Below, piece after piece: positions 22,410-29,811 of a stretch of 33,110 bases of DNA. The notes beneath the pieces are model-generated. The model worked only from the letters and a program-made list of their open reading frames with translations, was not told the origin of the DNA and did no database searches. Source of the stretch: Candidatus Thermoplasmatota archaeon (GTDB taxonomy: Archaea; Thermoplasmatota; SW-10-69-26; JACQPN01; JAIVGT01); assembly GCA_035541015.1 (NCBI GenBank), contig DATLFM010000023.1, forward strand, positions 1 to 33,110, written 5' to 3'. Made by a program: the position numbers and the translations under genes. How positions within the stretch are numbered: position 1 is the stretch's first letter; each line of letters starts with the position of its first letter.

Positions 22410-23056
22410 GGTTCCACCGGCGGCGAGCACAGCGTGGATCCGGGGGAGGAAGGCGCATCCTTCACGCGCACCTGGCGCCCGCGAACCTCGAGGCGCCCCT
22501 GCGCGAACCACCGGACGACCTGCGGGTAGAGTCGGTGCTCCTGCGCGATCACGCGGCGGGCGAGCGTTTCCTCCGTGTCGTCGGCGAGCACCGGTACGAC
22601 GGCCTGCGCCACGATGGGCCCGGCGTCGACGGCCTCCTCCACGAAGTGGATCGTGCAGCCGGACACCTTCGCGCCGCCGAGGAGGACGTCCCGATGGGCG
22701 CGCGCGCCCGGAAAGGCGGGGAGGAGCGACGGGTGAACGTTGAGAAGGCGCCCGGCATAATGACGCACGAAGACGGGCGTGAGGATGCGCATGTAGCCCG
22801 CCAGGCACACGAGGCCCACGCTCGCCGCGTCCAGGCGCGCGATCATGTCGCCTTCGTGCTCCTCGCGCGAGCGGCCCGCGGGGTCCACGAAGGCGGACGG
22901 CACGCCCGCCCGGCGCGCCCGATCGAGCGCGTGGGCGTCGCGCTTGTCGGAAAGCACCATCGCGACCCTTCCAGGCACGCGTCCCTTGGCGCAGGCGTCC
23001 AGGATGGCCTGGAGGTTCGAGCCGCTGCCGGAGGCCAGGACGCCGATGGCAAGCAT
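22406..23056 (-). CDS. purN: phosphoribosylglycinamide formyltransferase PurN
   Basis: The 216-aa product starts MLAIGVLASGSGSNLQAIL. It has VLSDKRDAHAL, CLAGYMRIL, the catalytic NVHPSLLPAFPGARAH (Asn and His) and the loop Asp in EEAVDAGPI. It transfers a formyl group from 10-formyl-tetrahydrofolate to GAR, the third step of purine synthesis. An upstream in-frame start at 23104 would add 16 Arg-rich residues, but a BRE/TATA-like AACCTTTTTC at 23081-23090 lies between the two starts, so 23056 is preferred. The C-terminal 20 residues (KDAPSSPGST...) are extra compared with E. coli. Using PurN, not PurT, ties purine synthesis to the folate genes that follow. Confidence 0.94.
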   Translation of the reverse strand: MLAIGVLASGSGSNLQAILDACAKGRVPGRVAMVLSDKRDAHALDRARRAGVPSAFVDPAGRSREEHEGDMIARLDAASVGLVCLAGYMRILTPVFVRHYAGRLLNVHPSLLPAFPGARAHRDVLLGGAKVSGCTIHFVEEAVDAGPIVAQAVVPVLADDTEETLARRVIAQEHRLYPQVVRWFAQGRLEVRGRQVRVKDAPSSPGSTLCSPPVEP

Positions 23057-23080
23057 CGCGCGGGCAGCGCGCCTTCGGAG

Positions 23081-23090
23081 GAAAAAGGTT
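23081..23090 (-). promoter_or_regulatory. BRE/TATA element of the purN-folC-folPB operon
   Basis: The minus strand reads AACCTTTTTC, centred about 29 nt upstream of the ATG at 23056. It predicts a nearly leaderless message and decides the purN start. Confidence 0.5.
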
Positions 23091-23137
23091 CCGCGGGGAC
23101 GCACCCGCCCGACGCCCGCGAGCGGGACGGGCGCGGC

Positions 23138-23146
23138 ATTGAAATA
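23138..23146 (+). promoter_or_regulatory. TATA-like box of the DOHH-like gene
   Basis: ATTGAAATA is centred 28 nt before the ATG at 23170 in the divergent region shared with purN, which suggests a leaderless transcript. Confidence 0.45.
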
Positions 23147-23169
23147 GTCCTTGGCGAAATTGCCCCGTC

Positions 23170-23664
23170 ATGTCGCGCGCCGCCGAGGACCTTCGCGCCC
23201 CCCGACCGCCCGTGAGCGCCGCCGGAACCGTCGATCCCGCGCCCGCGGCGCCCGAGACCGACGTCCGCGCCCTGCGCGACAGGCTTCTCGACGTTTCGCG
23301 TCCCATGTTCGACCGCTTCCAGGCGATCTTCGCGCTTCGCAACCTCGGGACGGACGAGGCGGCCGTCGCGCTTGGCGCGGGAATGGTCCGGGACGCAAGC
23401 GCGCTCCTTCGCCACGAGTGCGCGTACGTGCTTGGCCAGATGCAGCGCGAAGCCGCCATCCCTTTCTTGGTGCAAGCCGCGCGCTTCGACGCAAACCCCA
23501 TGGTCCGGCACGAGGCGTGCGAGGCGCTTGGCGCCATCGGGACGGACGAGGTGCTTTCGGTCCTGCGCGAGATCGGCCGGACCGACGCCGCCGTCGAGGT
23601 GCGCGAAAGCTGCGAGGTCGCGCTCGCGCACATCGCCTACCTTCGCGACCCCGCCCGCTTTTAG
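23170..23664 (+). CDS. HEAT-repeat protein resembling the C-terminal half of deoxyhypusine hydroxylase, 164 aa
   Basis: After a Pro/Ala-rich N-terminus (1-30) come HEAT-like helical pairs. Residues 44-140 follow the order of the C-terminal half of eukaryotic DOHH: MFDRFQAIFALRN, LLRHECAYVLGQMQ, AAIPFL, NPMVRHEACEALGAIG and VRESCEVAL. In DOHH each half gives two His-Glu pairs that bind the diiron centre; here H82-E83 and H114-E115 are both kept, 32 residues apart. DOHH has two such halves in about 300 aa, while this protein has one, so a homodimer could rebuild the four-pair site. DOHH hydroxylates deoxyhypusine on eIF5A (aIF5A in archaea). The alternative is a phycocyanin-lyase-type HEAT protein without enzyme activity. 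The family resemblance is strong; the activity is inference. Confidence 0.82.
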   Translation: MSRAAEDLRAPRPPVSAAGTVDPAPAAPETDVRALRDRLLDVSRPMFDRFQAIFALRNLGTDEAAVALGAGMVRDASALLRHECAYVLGQMQREAAIPFLVQAARFDANPMVRHEACEALGAIGTDEVLSVLREIGRTDAAVEVRESCEVALAHIAYLRDPARF

Positions 23665-23668
23665 GGTC

Positions 23669-23953
23669 CTAAATCTCGTAGCCCTCGGGCGTCTCCCGCA
23701 CCGCCACGCGCCCGCCCACGTCGATGGCCCGGCGCGCTCTTGCCAGAAGCGAGGGGCCCGCATCGAGGCGAACGACGGCCACGCGCGCGCCCGGCCGGAA
23801 CCCCTCCGGCGGCACGTCCACGCGCGTCCAAGACAGCACGACGCCGGAAGCGGGCACGCGCCGCTTGCGCAACGGCTTGCCGCACGCGCCGCAGGACTTT
23901 CGCGGCGGAGCGAAAGCGTGGCCGCTTGCGCAACGCCCGATCGCGACCGTCAT
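23669..23953 (-). CDS. DUF35 (zinc ribbon plus OB-fold) acyl-CoA-associated protein, 94 aa
   Basis: The N-terminal part has a degenerate zinc ribbon: C8, then G11/H12 where a second Cys is usual, then C21-x2-C24. The rest (SGVVLSWTRVDVPPEGFRPG, VAVVRLDAGPSLLARA) is the short beta barrel of the DUF35 OB-fold family. Such proteins pair with thiolase-like enzymes and hold or channel acyl-CoA. The ATG at 23953 overlaps the stop of the thiolase-like gene (ATGA), matching the known partnership. At 94 aa it is shorter than the usual 120-140 aa. Its stop is 4 bp from the stop of the convergent DOHH-like gene. Confidence 0.82.
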   Translation of the reverse strand: MTVAIGRCASGHAFAPPRKSCGACGKPLRKRRVPASGVVLSWTRVDVPPEGFRPGARVAVVRLDAGPSLLARARRAIDVGGRVAVRETPEGYEI

Positions 23954-25083
23954 GCCGCCTCCAAAAGGGACACGAGCACGTTGTTGCCGTAGCCTCCGAT
24001 GTTGTGAACGAGACCGCGCCGCGCGCCGTCGACCTGCCGGCGGCCCGCGTCGCCGCGCAGCTGTCGGTGGATCTCCACCACTTGCGCCACGCCCGTTGCG
24101 CCGACGGGGTGGCCCCGCGCCTTGATGCCGCCGCCGGGATTCACGGGGAGCGAACCTCCAAGCGACGTGTCGCCGGAAAGCACCGCGCGGCGGACCCGCG
24201 AGCGGGGCACGAGGCCGAGATCGACGAGGTTCTGGAACTCGAGCACGGCAAAGGCGTCGTGCATCTCCACGACGTCGACGTCGCGGACGCTCTTGCGCGC
24301 GGAGCGCGCGCACCGCGCGGCGGCCGCGCGCGTGGCGCGAAAGGAGACGAGCGCATCGGGGTCGGTTCGACCGGCCAGCGAGAGGTCGTCCGTGGCGTGA
24401 CCAAGGCCTGCCACGCGCGTCTCCCCGCGGCGCGCCGAGAGCACGACGGCGGCCGCTCCGTCGGCCATGCTCGCGCAGTCGAGCACGCGAACGGGATCGG
24501 CCACGAGCGGGCTTGCGAGAACGTCCTCGACCAAGACGCGCCGGCGAAACTGCGCAAGCGGGTTCCGCGCGCCGTGCGCGTGCGCCTTCACGGGCGCGGC
24601 CGCGAGGTCCTCCCGCGAGAGGCCGCGCGCGTGCATCCAGGCGCGCGTGGTGAGCGCGGCAAGCGCCGGCATCGTGAGGCCGTAGCGCCGCTCGGAGGGG
24701 TGGATCATGGCGGCAAGGACGGCGGACGCTCTTGGCGTGGGAAGCGTGGTCATCTTCTCCGCGCCGACGACGAGCGCCGTTTGCGCCTGGCCCGCCGCGA
24801 TCGCGTGGCAGGCCGCTTCCACGGCGGAAAGGCCGGAGGAGGGAGCCGTCTCGACGCGCGTGGCGGCCACGCCGGCAAGGCCAAGCTCCGTGGCGACGGC
24901 CACGGCCGCGTTGGCGACGCCGGCAAACGCCTCGGGCGCTTGGGCGGACACGTAGACCCGGTCCACGGCTTGGACGCCCGCATCGTCCAACGCCTCCCGA
25001 CCGGCCGCGCGGGCAAGGTCGAGGAAGCCCTCGCGCAGGCGGCCAAAGCGCGTGTGCCCGCAGCCCGCGATCCGCACGTTCAC
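23950..25083 (-). CDS. thiolase-like protein (SCP2 type) lacking the nucleophilic cysteine, 377 aa
   Basis: The GTG start at 25083 overlaps the ATPase stop (GTGA). The fold markers of SCP2-type thiolases are present: VEMHDAFAVLEFQNL, the NPGGGIKARGHPVGATG loop with its His, and the closing HNIGGYGNN. At the nucleophile site, where the family has C-A-S-G, this protein reads P81-S82-S83-G84, so normal thiolase chemistry is unlikely. Ltp2-type retro-aldolases of steroid side-chain breakdown also lack the Cys and also need a DUF35 partner, which is encoded directly downstream here. An aldolase or a non-catalytic scaffold are both possible. The substrate is unknown. Confidence 0.86.
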   Translation of the reverse strand: MNVRIAGCGHTRFGRLREGFLDLARAAGREALDDAGVQAVDRVYVSAQAPEAFAGVANAAVAVATELGLAGVAATRVETAPSSGLSAVEAACHAIAAGQAQTALVVGAEKMTTLPTPRASAVLAAMIHPSERRYGLTMPALAALTTRAWMHARGLSREDLAAAPVKAHAHGARNPLAQFRRRVLVEDVLASPLVADPVRVLDCASMADGAAAVVLSARRGETRVAGLGHATDDLSLAGRTDPDALVSFRATRAAAARCARSARKSVRDVDVVEMHDAFAVLEFQNLVDLGLVPRSRVRRAVLSGDTSLGGSLPVNPGGGIKARGHPVGATGVAQVVEIHRQLRGDAGRRQVDGARRGLVHNIGGYGNNVLVSLLEAA

Positions 25084-25757
25084 GCGAGGATCCTCCCGTC
25101 CTGCATGGGCAGCGTGCGCCCCGCCCACGCGGCAAGCGAGGCGTCGTGGGTGGCCACGAGCATGGCGAAGCGGCGCTCGCGCCAGACGTGGTCGATGGCC
25201 TCCCGCACGAGCGCGGCCGCTTCCGCGTCGAGCTCGCCCGTGGGCTCGTCGGCCAGAAGAAGCGCGGGCCGGTTCACGAGCGCGCGCGCCACGGCCACGC
25301 GCTGCTGCTCGCCGCCGGAGAGCTCGCCCGGGCGGTGGTGCGCCCGGTCGGCAAGCCCCACGTGCGAGAGGAGCTCGTCGGCGCGGGCGGCCGCCGAGGG
25401 CGCGGCGAGGCCCGCTTCGAGCGCCGGCAGCGCCACGTTCTCGCGGGCGGTGAGCGCGGGGTGGAGGTGGAAGCGCTGGAAGACGAGGCCGACGCCGTGC
25501 AGCCGCCGGCGATCGCGCTCGTCGCGCGGCAGACCCGTCGCGGGCTTGCCGTCGAGGAGAACCTCGCCCGCGGAGGGGACGAGAAGGAGACCCGCCACGG
25601 CCAGCAGCGTGGACTTTCCGCAGCCCGAGGGGCCCGCAAGCGCCGCGCGCTCGCCGGGTTCGAGCGTCATGGCAACGCCGCGCAGGGCCTCCACGGGGCG
25701 CCTGCCGCCCACGGGCGGGAAGCGGTGGTGGACGTCCCGAAGCGCAAGCGCGGGCAT
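25080..25757 (-). CDS. ABC transporter ATPase, LolD/MacB type, 225 aa
   Basis: Walker A is GPSGCGKST, the Q-loop lies in LVFQRFHLHP, the signature is LSGGEQQRVAVARAL, Walker B is LLLADEPTGELD and the switch His is in VATHD. ELD after Walker B and the LTARENVALPAL segment are typical of LolD/MacB/FtsE-like ATPases, which drive FtsX-fold permeases. The only such permease in the window is at 27862-29061 on the opposite strand, beyond an ABC-2 pair; they may still work together. The ATG at 25757 is chosen because the domain starts there; a longer frame upstream overlaps the divergent gene. It overlaps the thiolase-like gene by GTGA. Confidence 0.9.
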   Translation of the reverse strand: MPALALRDVHHRFPPVGGRRPVEALRGVAMTLEPGERAALAGPSGCGKSTLLAVAGLLLVPSAGEVLLDGKPATGLPRDERDRRRLHGVGLVFQRFHLHPALTARENVALPALEAGLAAPSAAARADELLSHVGLADRAHHRPGELSGGEQQRVAVARALVNRPALLLADEPTGELDAEAAALVREAIDHVWRERRFAMLVATHDASLAAWAGRTLPMQDGRILA

Positions 25758-25766
25758 GCGCAGCGG

Positions 25767-25778
25767 AAACCTCAAACG
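25767..25778 (+). promoter_or_regulatory. possible BRE/TATA element of the ABC-2 operon
   Basis: AAACCTCAAACG lies about 26 nt before the GTG at 25800, inside the 42-bp divergent gap with the LolD-type ATPase gene. The AAACC part fits a BRE; the TATA part is weak. Confidence 0.3.
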
Positions 25779-25799
25779 AACGGAAAGCTCCTTCGCAAC

Positions 25800-26510
25800 G
25801 TGCCGCCGGCGATCGACGCGCGAGGCCTGGGCAAGCGCTTTGGCGCCCGCACGGCCCTGCGGGACGTGGACCTCCTTGTCCAAGAGGGAGAGACGGTCGC
25901 GCTGCTTGGGCAAAACGGCTCCGGGAAGACGACGGTCCTTCGCATTCTCGCCGCCGCCACGCCGGCCACGCACGGCGCGGCGCTCGTGGCGGGCTTCGAC
26001 GTCGCGCGCGAGCCCCGCCGCGTTCGCGAGCGCGTGGGATTCGTGCCGCAGGAGGCGGCCTTGCACGACGAGCTCTCGGCCCGCGAGTCGCTCGTTCTCG
26101 CCGGGCGCCTGCACGGGCTTTCTTCGGAGGCGGCCTTCGGTCGCGCTGCCGAGATCCTTGGCAGCATCGGGCTCGCGCCGCGCGCCGATTCGGCCGCCGG
26201 CGAGCTCTCGGGCGGCATGCGCGCGCGGCTCAACGTCGGCCTTGCGCTCGTGCACGACCCCCCCGTTCTATTGCTCGACGAGCCCACGACAGGGCTTGAC
26301 CCCGGCGCGGGACGCGAGTTCCGCGCGCTCCTCGAGCGGCTGCGGAGCCGGCGCCGGACCGTGCTCCTGTCGACGCACGACCTTGCCATGGCTTCGGAGC
26401 TTTGCGGCCGCTTCGTCGTGCTCGTCGACGGCCGCGTGGCGTCCGACGGCGCCTGGGAGCAGGTGCAGCCGGCGCTTGCGGAGGCGTACCGGGGAGGCCT
26501 CGTCGCGTGA
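25800..26510 (+). CDS. ABC-2 type transporter ATPase, 236 aa
   Basis: Walker A is GQNGSGKTT, the Q-loop sits in GFVPQEAALHDELSARE, the signature is LSGGMRARLNVGLAL, Walker B is VLLLDEPTTGLDPGAG and the switch His is in LSTHD. The LDP after Walker B and the short length fit the CcmA-like ATPases of ABC-2 exporters. The GTG at 25800 is the start nearest the domain (PPAIDARGLGKRFG); there is no ATG in frame nearby. Its TGA overlaps the GTG of the permease gene (GTGA), so ATPase and permease are coupled. The substrate cannot be told. Confidence 0.92.
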   Translation: MPPAIDARGLGKRFGARTALRDVDLLVQEGETVALLGQNGSGKTTVLRILAAATPATHGAALVAGFDVAREPRRVRERVGFVPQEAALHDELSARESLVLAGRLHGLSSEAAFGRAAEILGSIGLAPRADSAAGELSGGMRARLNVGLALVHDPPVLLLDEPTTGLDPGAGREFRALLERLRSRRRTVLLSTHDLAMASELCGRFVVLVDGRVASDGAWEQVQPALAEAYRGGLVA

Positions 26511-27865
26511 CCGGAGCGCTTGCGGCCGCGCGGATCGTCTTGGCCAAGGACGCCCGCGTGCTGCTGCGCCGCCGCGGGCTCCTGGCCATGCTGCTCCTGT
26601 ACCCGATGCTTGCGGGCGGCATCCTCGGCTTCGCCTTCGTCGCCCAGGACGTCCGGGTTCCCGTGGCCCTCGTCGTGCAGGACGAGGACGGCGTGCACCT
26701 GGTCGTGGACGGCGAGGCCATCTCGATCGAATCGCTTCGCGACGCGCTCGCGCAGGCCGCCGACGTTCGATCGGTGCGGACGCTCGACGAGGGCGTGGCC
26801 CTCCTCTCGCGCGGCGAGGTCGACGCGGTGCTCGTGATTCCCCCGCACTTTCTTCAGGACGTGCGGAGCCTCGTCCGCACGACGAACGTGACGATCGTGC
26901 TCGACCGTTCGGACCCCGTCCGCGCGCAGGTCGCCGACTCCCTGCTGCGGGGCGTCGCTCAAGAGTTCATCGAGCGGTTCGTGCGCCTCAAGATGACGAC
27001 GGTCCTGTCGAACCTGCGGTTGGCCTTGGAAGGCGGCCCGGCGCTGCCCGGCGTGGGCGACCTGCGGGGGTTCCGACAAGTCGTCGTGGACCTCGAGACC
27101 CTTCGTCACGAGGCGAATCTCACCCCCGATCAGGCGAGGCTTCTGGACGCCGACCTCGCCTTCCTCCGGCTGGCCGTGGGCGTGTTGGAGGACTCGTCAA
27201 CCTACCTTCGCGCCACCGCGCTTCCGGTGGAGGTGCAGGAACGAGGCGTGCTTTCCGGCCGCCTGTCGCCCGCGCAGATCCTCGCGCCCATCACGGTCGC
27301 TCTCTCCGTGTTCTGGACCGCCACCCTGGCCGGAGCCGCCGTCGTCGGGCTCGAGCATCCTCGAGGGCTCTTGCCGCGTCTGCTCGCGTATCCCGTTCCC
27401 GTGGCCGGCGTGGCGGCCGGCAAGGCCGGTCTTGCGCTTGCGATCGTGGGCGGTGAGACGATCCTTCTCCTGGTCGCCGGCGCCGCGTTGACTTCGCTCC
27501 CCACGGCCGGGCTTCCGCTCGCGGTGGCCGCGATCCTCGCCGCCGGCGCGGCCCTGGCGGGCGTGGGCGCGCTTCTGGGCTCGCTCGCGCGCGGGCTCTC
27601 GGATGCGGTGCTCGTGGCCGCCTTCCTCGCCTTCCCGATGTTCCTTGTCTCCGGCGTGCTGTTCCCCGTGGCCTTCATGCCGGGTCCGGTCGCGTCCGTC
27701 GCGGCGGCGCTTCCCGGCGCCGTCGCGCTCGAAGCCACGCGGGCGGCGTTGTTGCGAGGGGTGGACCTCGCGACGCTTGCACCGGCCCTCGCCTACCTTC
27801 TTGCGGTGGCCGTCGGAACGTGGGCGGCAACGTCGGCCGCGCTGCGTTGGAGGGCGAGGGCGTGA
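26507..27865 (+). CDS. ABC-2 type transporter permease, 452 aa
   Basis: A first transmembrane helix (about 24-44, LLAMLLLYPMLAGGILGFAF) is followed by a large extracytoplasmic domain (about 45-260), then six hydrophobic helices from about 265 to the end, including FLVSGVLFPVAFMPGPVASVA near the fifth. This layout is the ABC2_membrane_3 type used in drug, polymer or sodium export. The external domain carries the sequon NVT. The GTG at 26507 overlaps the ATPase stop, and the stop overlaps the FtsX-like gene (GTGA). Confidence 0.88.
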   Translation: MTGALAAARIVLAKDARVLLRRRGLLAMLLLYPMLAGGILGFAFVAQDVRVPVALVVQDEDGVHLVVDGEAISIESLRDALAQAADVRSVRTLDEGVALLSRGEVDAVLVIPPHFLQDVRSLVRTTNVTIVLDRSDPVRAQVADSLLRGVAQEFIERFVRLKMTTVLSNLRLALEGGPALPGVGDLRGFRQVVVDLETLRHEANLTPDQARLLDADLAFLRLAVGVLEDSSTYLRATALPVEVQERGVLSGRLSPAQILAPITVALSVFWTATLAGAAVVGLEHPRGLLPRLLAYPVPVAGVAAGKAGLALAIVGGETILLLVAGAALTSLPTAGLPLAVAAILAAGAALAGVGALLGSLARGLSDAVLVAAFLAFPMFLVSGVLFPVAFMPGPVASVAAALPGAVALEATRAALLRGVDLATLAPALAYLLAVAVGTWAATSAALRWRARA

Positions 27866-29061
27866 GCGCGTGGCGCCTGCTCGCTCGGGCGGAGTGGACG
27901 CAGCATCGCGGCCGCTATGGGGCGCTCGTCGTGGTCCTGGGATCGGGTGTCGCCGGGCTCTTCCTCGTGCTTGCGCTCCTGTCCGGTCTCGAGGCCGCCG
28001 TGGCCGACGAGCTTTCCGCCACCGTCGCCGGGGACGGGCGGATCGCACGCGCGTCGACGGACTTCGCGCGCGGGGAGATGGTTCCCATCGCTTCCGCGCA
28101 AGCCGCCTTCGGGGACGCGGCGCGTCCGCGTTTGGAAGCGCAGGTCCTTTGGACCAGGGGGGAGGACCATCGCAATTGGAGCGCCGGATTGGCGGTGGGC
28201 CTGGACCGTTTGGACCGGCGGCTGGCAAGCCGCATCGTGGAGGGGGCGTTGTTCGAGTCGGACTGGACGCAGGTCGACGGCATCGATGTCGCGCCCGTGG
28301 TGCTGGGCCAATCCGCGGCGCGCGACCGCGGCGTTGCGGTGGGTGACGTGGTGAACCTCACCGCGGGACGGACCGAGACCGTTGGAGGGGAGCTTCGGCC
28401 CATCGTTCGCCCGGCGCGCGTGGTCGGGCTGTATTCGACAGGCTTGCCCGTCGTGGATCTCTACGCGGTCTTCCTTCCCATCGAGCGCGCGCGGACGCTC
28501 GTGGGCGAACATCCGGGACGGCCCGTGGCCAATGTCTTTGTCGTCGACGGCGAGGGGGGCGAGCGCGCGCTTGCCGCGGCGGGCGCGACCGGCTGGAGCG
28601 CCCGTTCGCTCCCCGAGTTCGAAGCCTACTACCTGGGCCCCCTGTTCGGATCGCTGCGTGCGGTGGCCCTTCTCCTCGCCACGATCGCCGTGGCGGCCAT
28701 CCTCGCGTGGAGCGCGCACGCGCTCACCATGCTCGTGTTGCAGGACGCGCACAAGATCGCCACGCTTGCCGCCGTCGGCGTGTCGTTTGCCACGGTTCGA
28801 AACGCCTACCTGGCCGCGGGGGCCGCCGTCGGCGTGTCGGGCGCGGCAGTCGGCATCCTCGCGGGAGGCCTCGTCGTGCTCCTCGCGTCGGTCGTTCCCG
28901 TGCTGCCGGGGTTGGGAGGCCTGCCTTTGCGCCTGCAGGCCGCCTGGACGGACGCGCTCCTGCTTGCCGCCTTGTCCGTTTCGGTCGCGCTGGCGGCCGC
29001 GCGGATCGCGCTTTCTTACGCCCGGCGCCAGGACCCGCTCGACGCGCTCCGCGCGGGCTGA
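27862..29061 (+). CDS. FtsX/MacB-like ABC permease, 399 aa
   Basis: The GTG at 27862 overlaps the previous stop. The protein has one N-terminal helix (about 22-44, ALVVVLGSGVAGLFLVLALL), an extracytoplasmic domain (about 45-255) with GVAVGDVVNL, as in MacB-type domains, and three helices at the end. The loop HKIATLAAVGVSFATVRNAYL between the second and third helices is the FtsX-fold coupling region, followed by GILAGGLVVLLAS. The protein ends with RQDPLDALRAG, and the P-x-x-A-L/I-R close is typical of the family. Such permeases pair with LolD-like ATPases, here encoded at 25080-25757 on the other strand. Confidence 0.87.
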   Translation: MSAWRLLARAEWTQHRGRYGALVVVLGSGVAGLFLVLALLSGLEAAVADELSATVAGDGRIARASTDFARGEMVPIASAQAAFGDAARPRLEAQVLWTRGEDHRNWSAGLAVGLDRLDRRLASRIVEGALFESDWTQVDGIDVAPVVLGQSAARDRGVAVGDVVNLTAGRTETVGGELRPIVRPARVVGLYSTGLPVVDLYAVFLPIERARTLVGEHPGRPVANVFVVDGEGGERALAAAGATGWSARSLPEFEAYYLGPLFGSLRAVALLLATIAVAAILAWSAHALTMLVLQDAHKIATLAAVGVSFATVRNAYLAAGAAVGVSGAAVGILAGGLVVLLASVVPVLPGLGGLPLRLQAAWTDALLLAALSVSVALAAARIALSYARRQDPLDALRAG

Positions 29062-29064
29062 CGT

Positions 29065-29811
29065 TCAGCCCCGCTTGACCTCGGCGACGATCGCTCGAAG
29101 CGCCTCGAAGCCCCCCTTCTCTGCGACCGTGCCCGTGACGACGATGTCGGCGCCGCCGGCAAGCACGCTGCGGGCGTGGGCGGCCTCGCGGATGCCGCCG
29201 CCCACCATGACGGGGATCTCGACGGCGCGCTTCACCGCCGCGACGATGGATGCGGGCACGTGCTCGTGGGCCCCCGAGCCCCCTTCAAGGTACACGACCT
29301 TCATCCCGAAGAATTGCGCCGCGAGCGCGTAGGCCGCCGCCATCCGAGCGCCTTCCTCCGTCCGAGGGATGAGGTCCGCCTCGCTCACCTTGCCGACTGT
29401 CATGCCCGGCTCGACGATGAGGTACCCCATGCCGATGGCTTCGATGCCCGCGGCCGCGAGGATTGGCGCGCCAAGCATCTGCTCGCGCGTGATGAAGCGC
29501 GGATTCCGGCTGTTGAGCGTGGACATGAACCAGATGGCGTCCACGTTGGGCGAGAGCGCCTTCGCCTGGTTGGGAAAATGCACGACCGGAAGGCCCGTGG
29601 CCTCCTGGATGGCGCGCACGAGGGCGTCGAGATTCTCGCTCGTCACGCCCGTGGAACCTCCGACCATGAAGCCGTCGGTCCCAAACTCCTTGGCCTTGAC
29701 GGCGATCTCGGCTCCGCGCTCCGTGGGCTGGCTTGCGGGGTCGAGGAGCGTGAGGTGCACCTTTCCCTTGGCGGTCCGCTCCTGCAAATAGCGCCACACC
29801 GCGTCCCTCAC
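29065..29811 (-). CDS. geranylgeranylglyceryl phosphate synthase
   Basis: The 248-aa TIM-barrel protein shows VHLTLLDPA at the N-terminus, DGFMVGGSTGV, VVHFPNQA, WFMSTLNSRNP, GYLIVEPGMTVG, VVYLEGGSGA and VMVGGGIREAAHA, the phosphate- and prenyl-binding motifs of GGGP synthase. It joins geranylgeranyl diphosphate to sn-glycerol-1-phosphate, the first ether bond of archaeal membrane lipids. Its ATG overlaps the stop of the UbiA-type gene (ATGA), which acts next in the same pathway. Its stop is 3 bp from that of the convergent FtsX-like gene. Confidence 0.95.
   Translation of the reverse strand: MRDAVWRYLQERTAKGKVHLTLLDPASQPTERGAEIAVKAKEFGTDGFMVGGSTGVTSENLDALVRAIQEATGLPVVHFPNQAKALSPNVDAIWFMSTLNSRNPRFITREQMLGAPILAAAGIEAIGMGYLIVEPGMTVGKVSEADLIPRTEEGARMAAAYALAAQFFGMKVVYLEGGSGAHEHVPASIVAAVKRAVEIPVMVGGGIREAAHARSVLAGGADIVVTGTVAEKGGFEALRAIVAEVKRG

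Noticed and set aside
23057-23104. Longer purN with 16 extra N-terminal residues
   Set aside because: The extension is Arg-rich, lies before the conserved GVLASGSGSN strand, and would place the start upstream of the likely TATA element.
23661-23672. A terminator between the convergent DOHH-like and DUF35 genes
   Set aside because: The two stops are only 4 bp apart, and no hairpin or T-run is visible.
23740-27456. 1238-aa plus-strand frame
   Set aside because: It runs opposite or out of frame with the DUF35, thiolase-like and ABC genes, and consists of Arg/Ala-rich low-complexity sequence.
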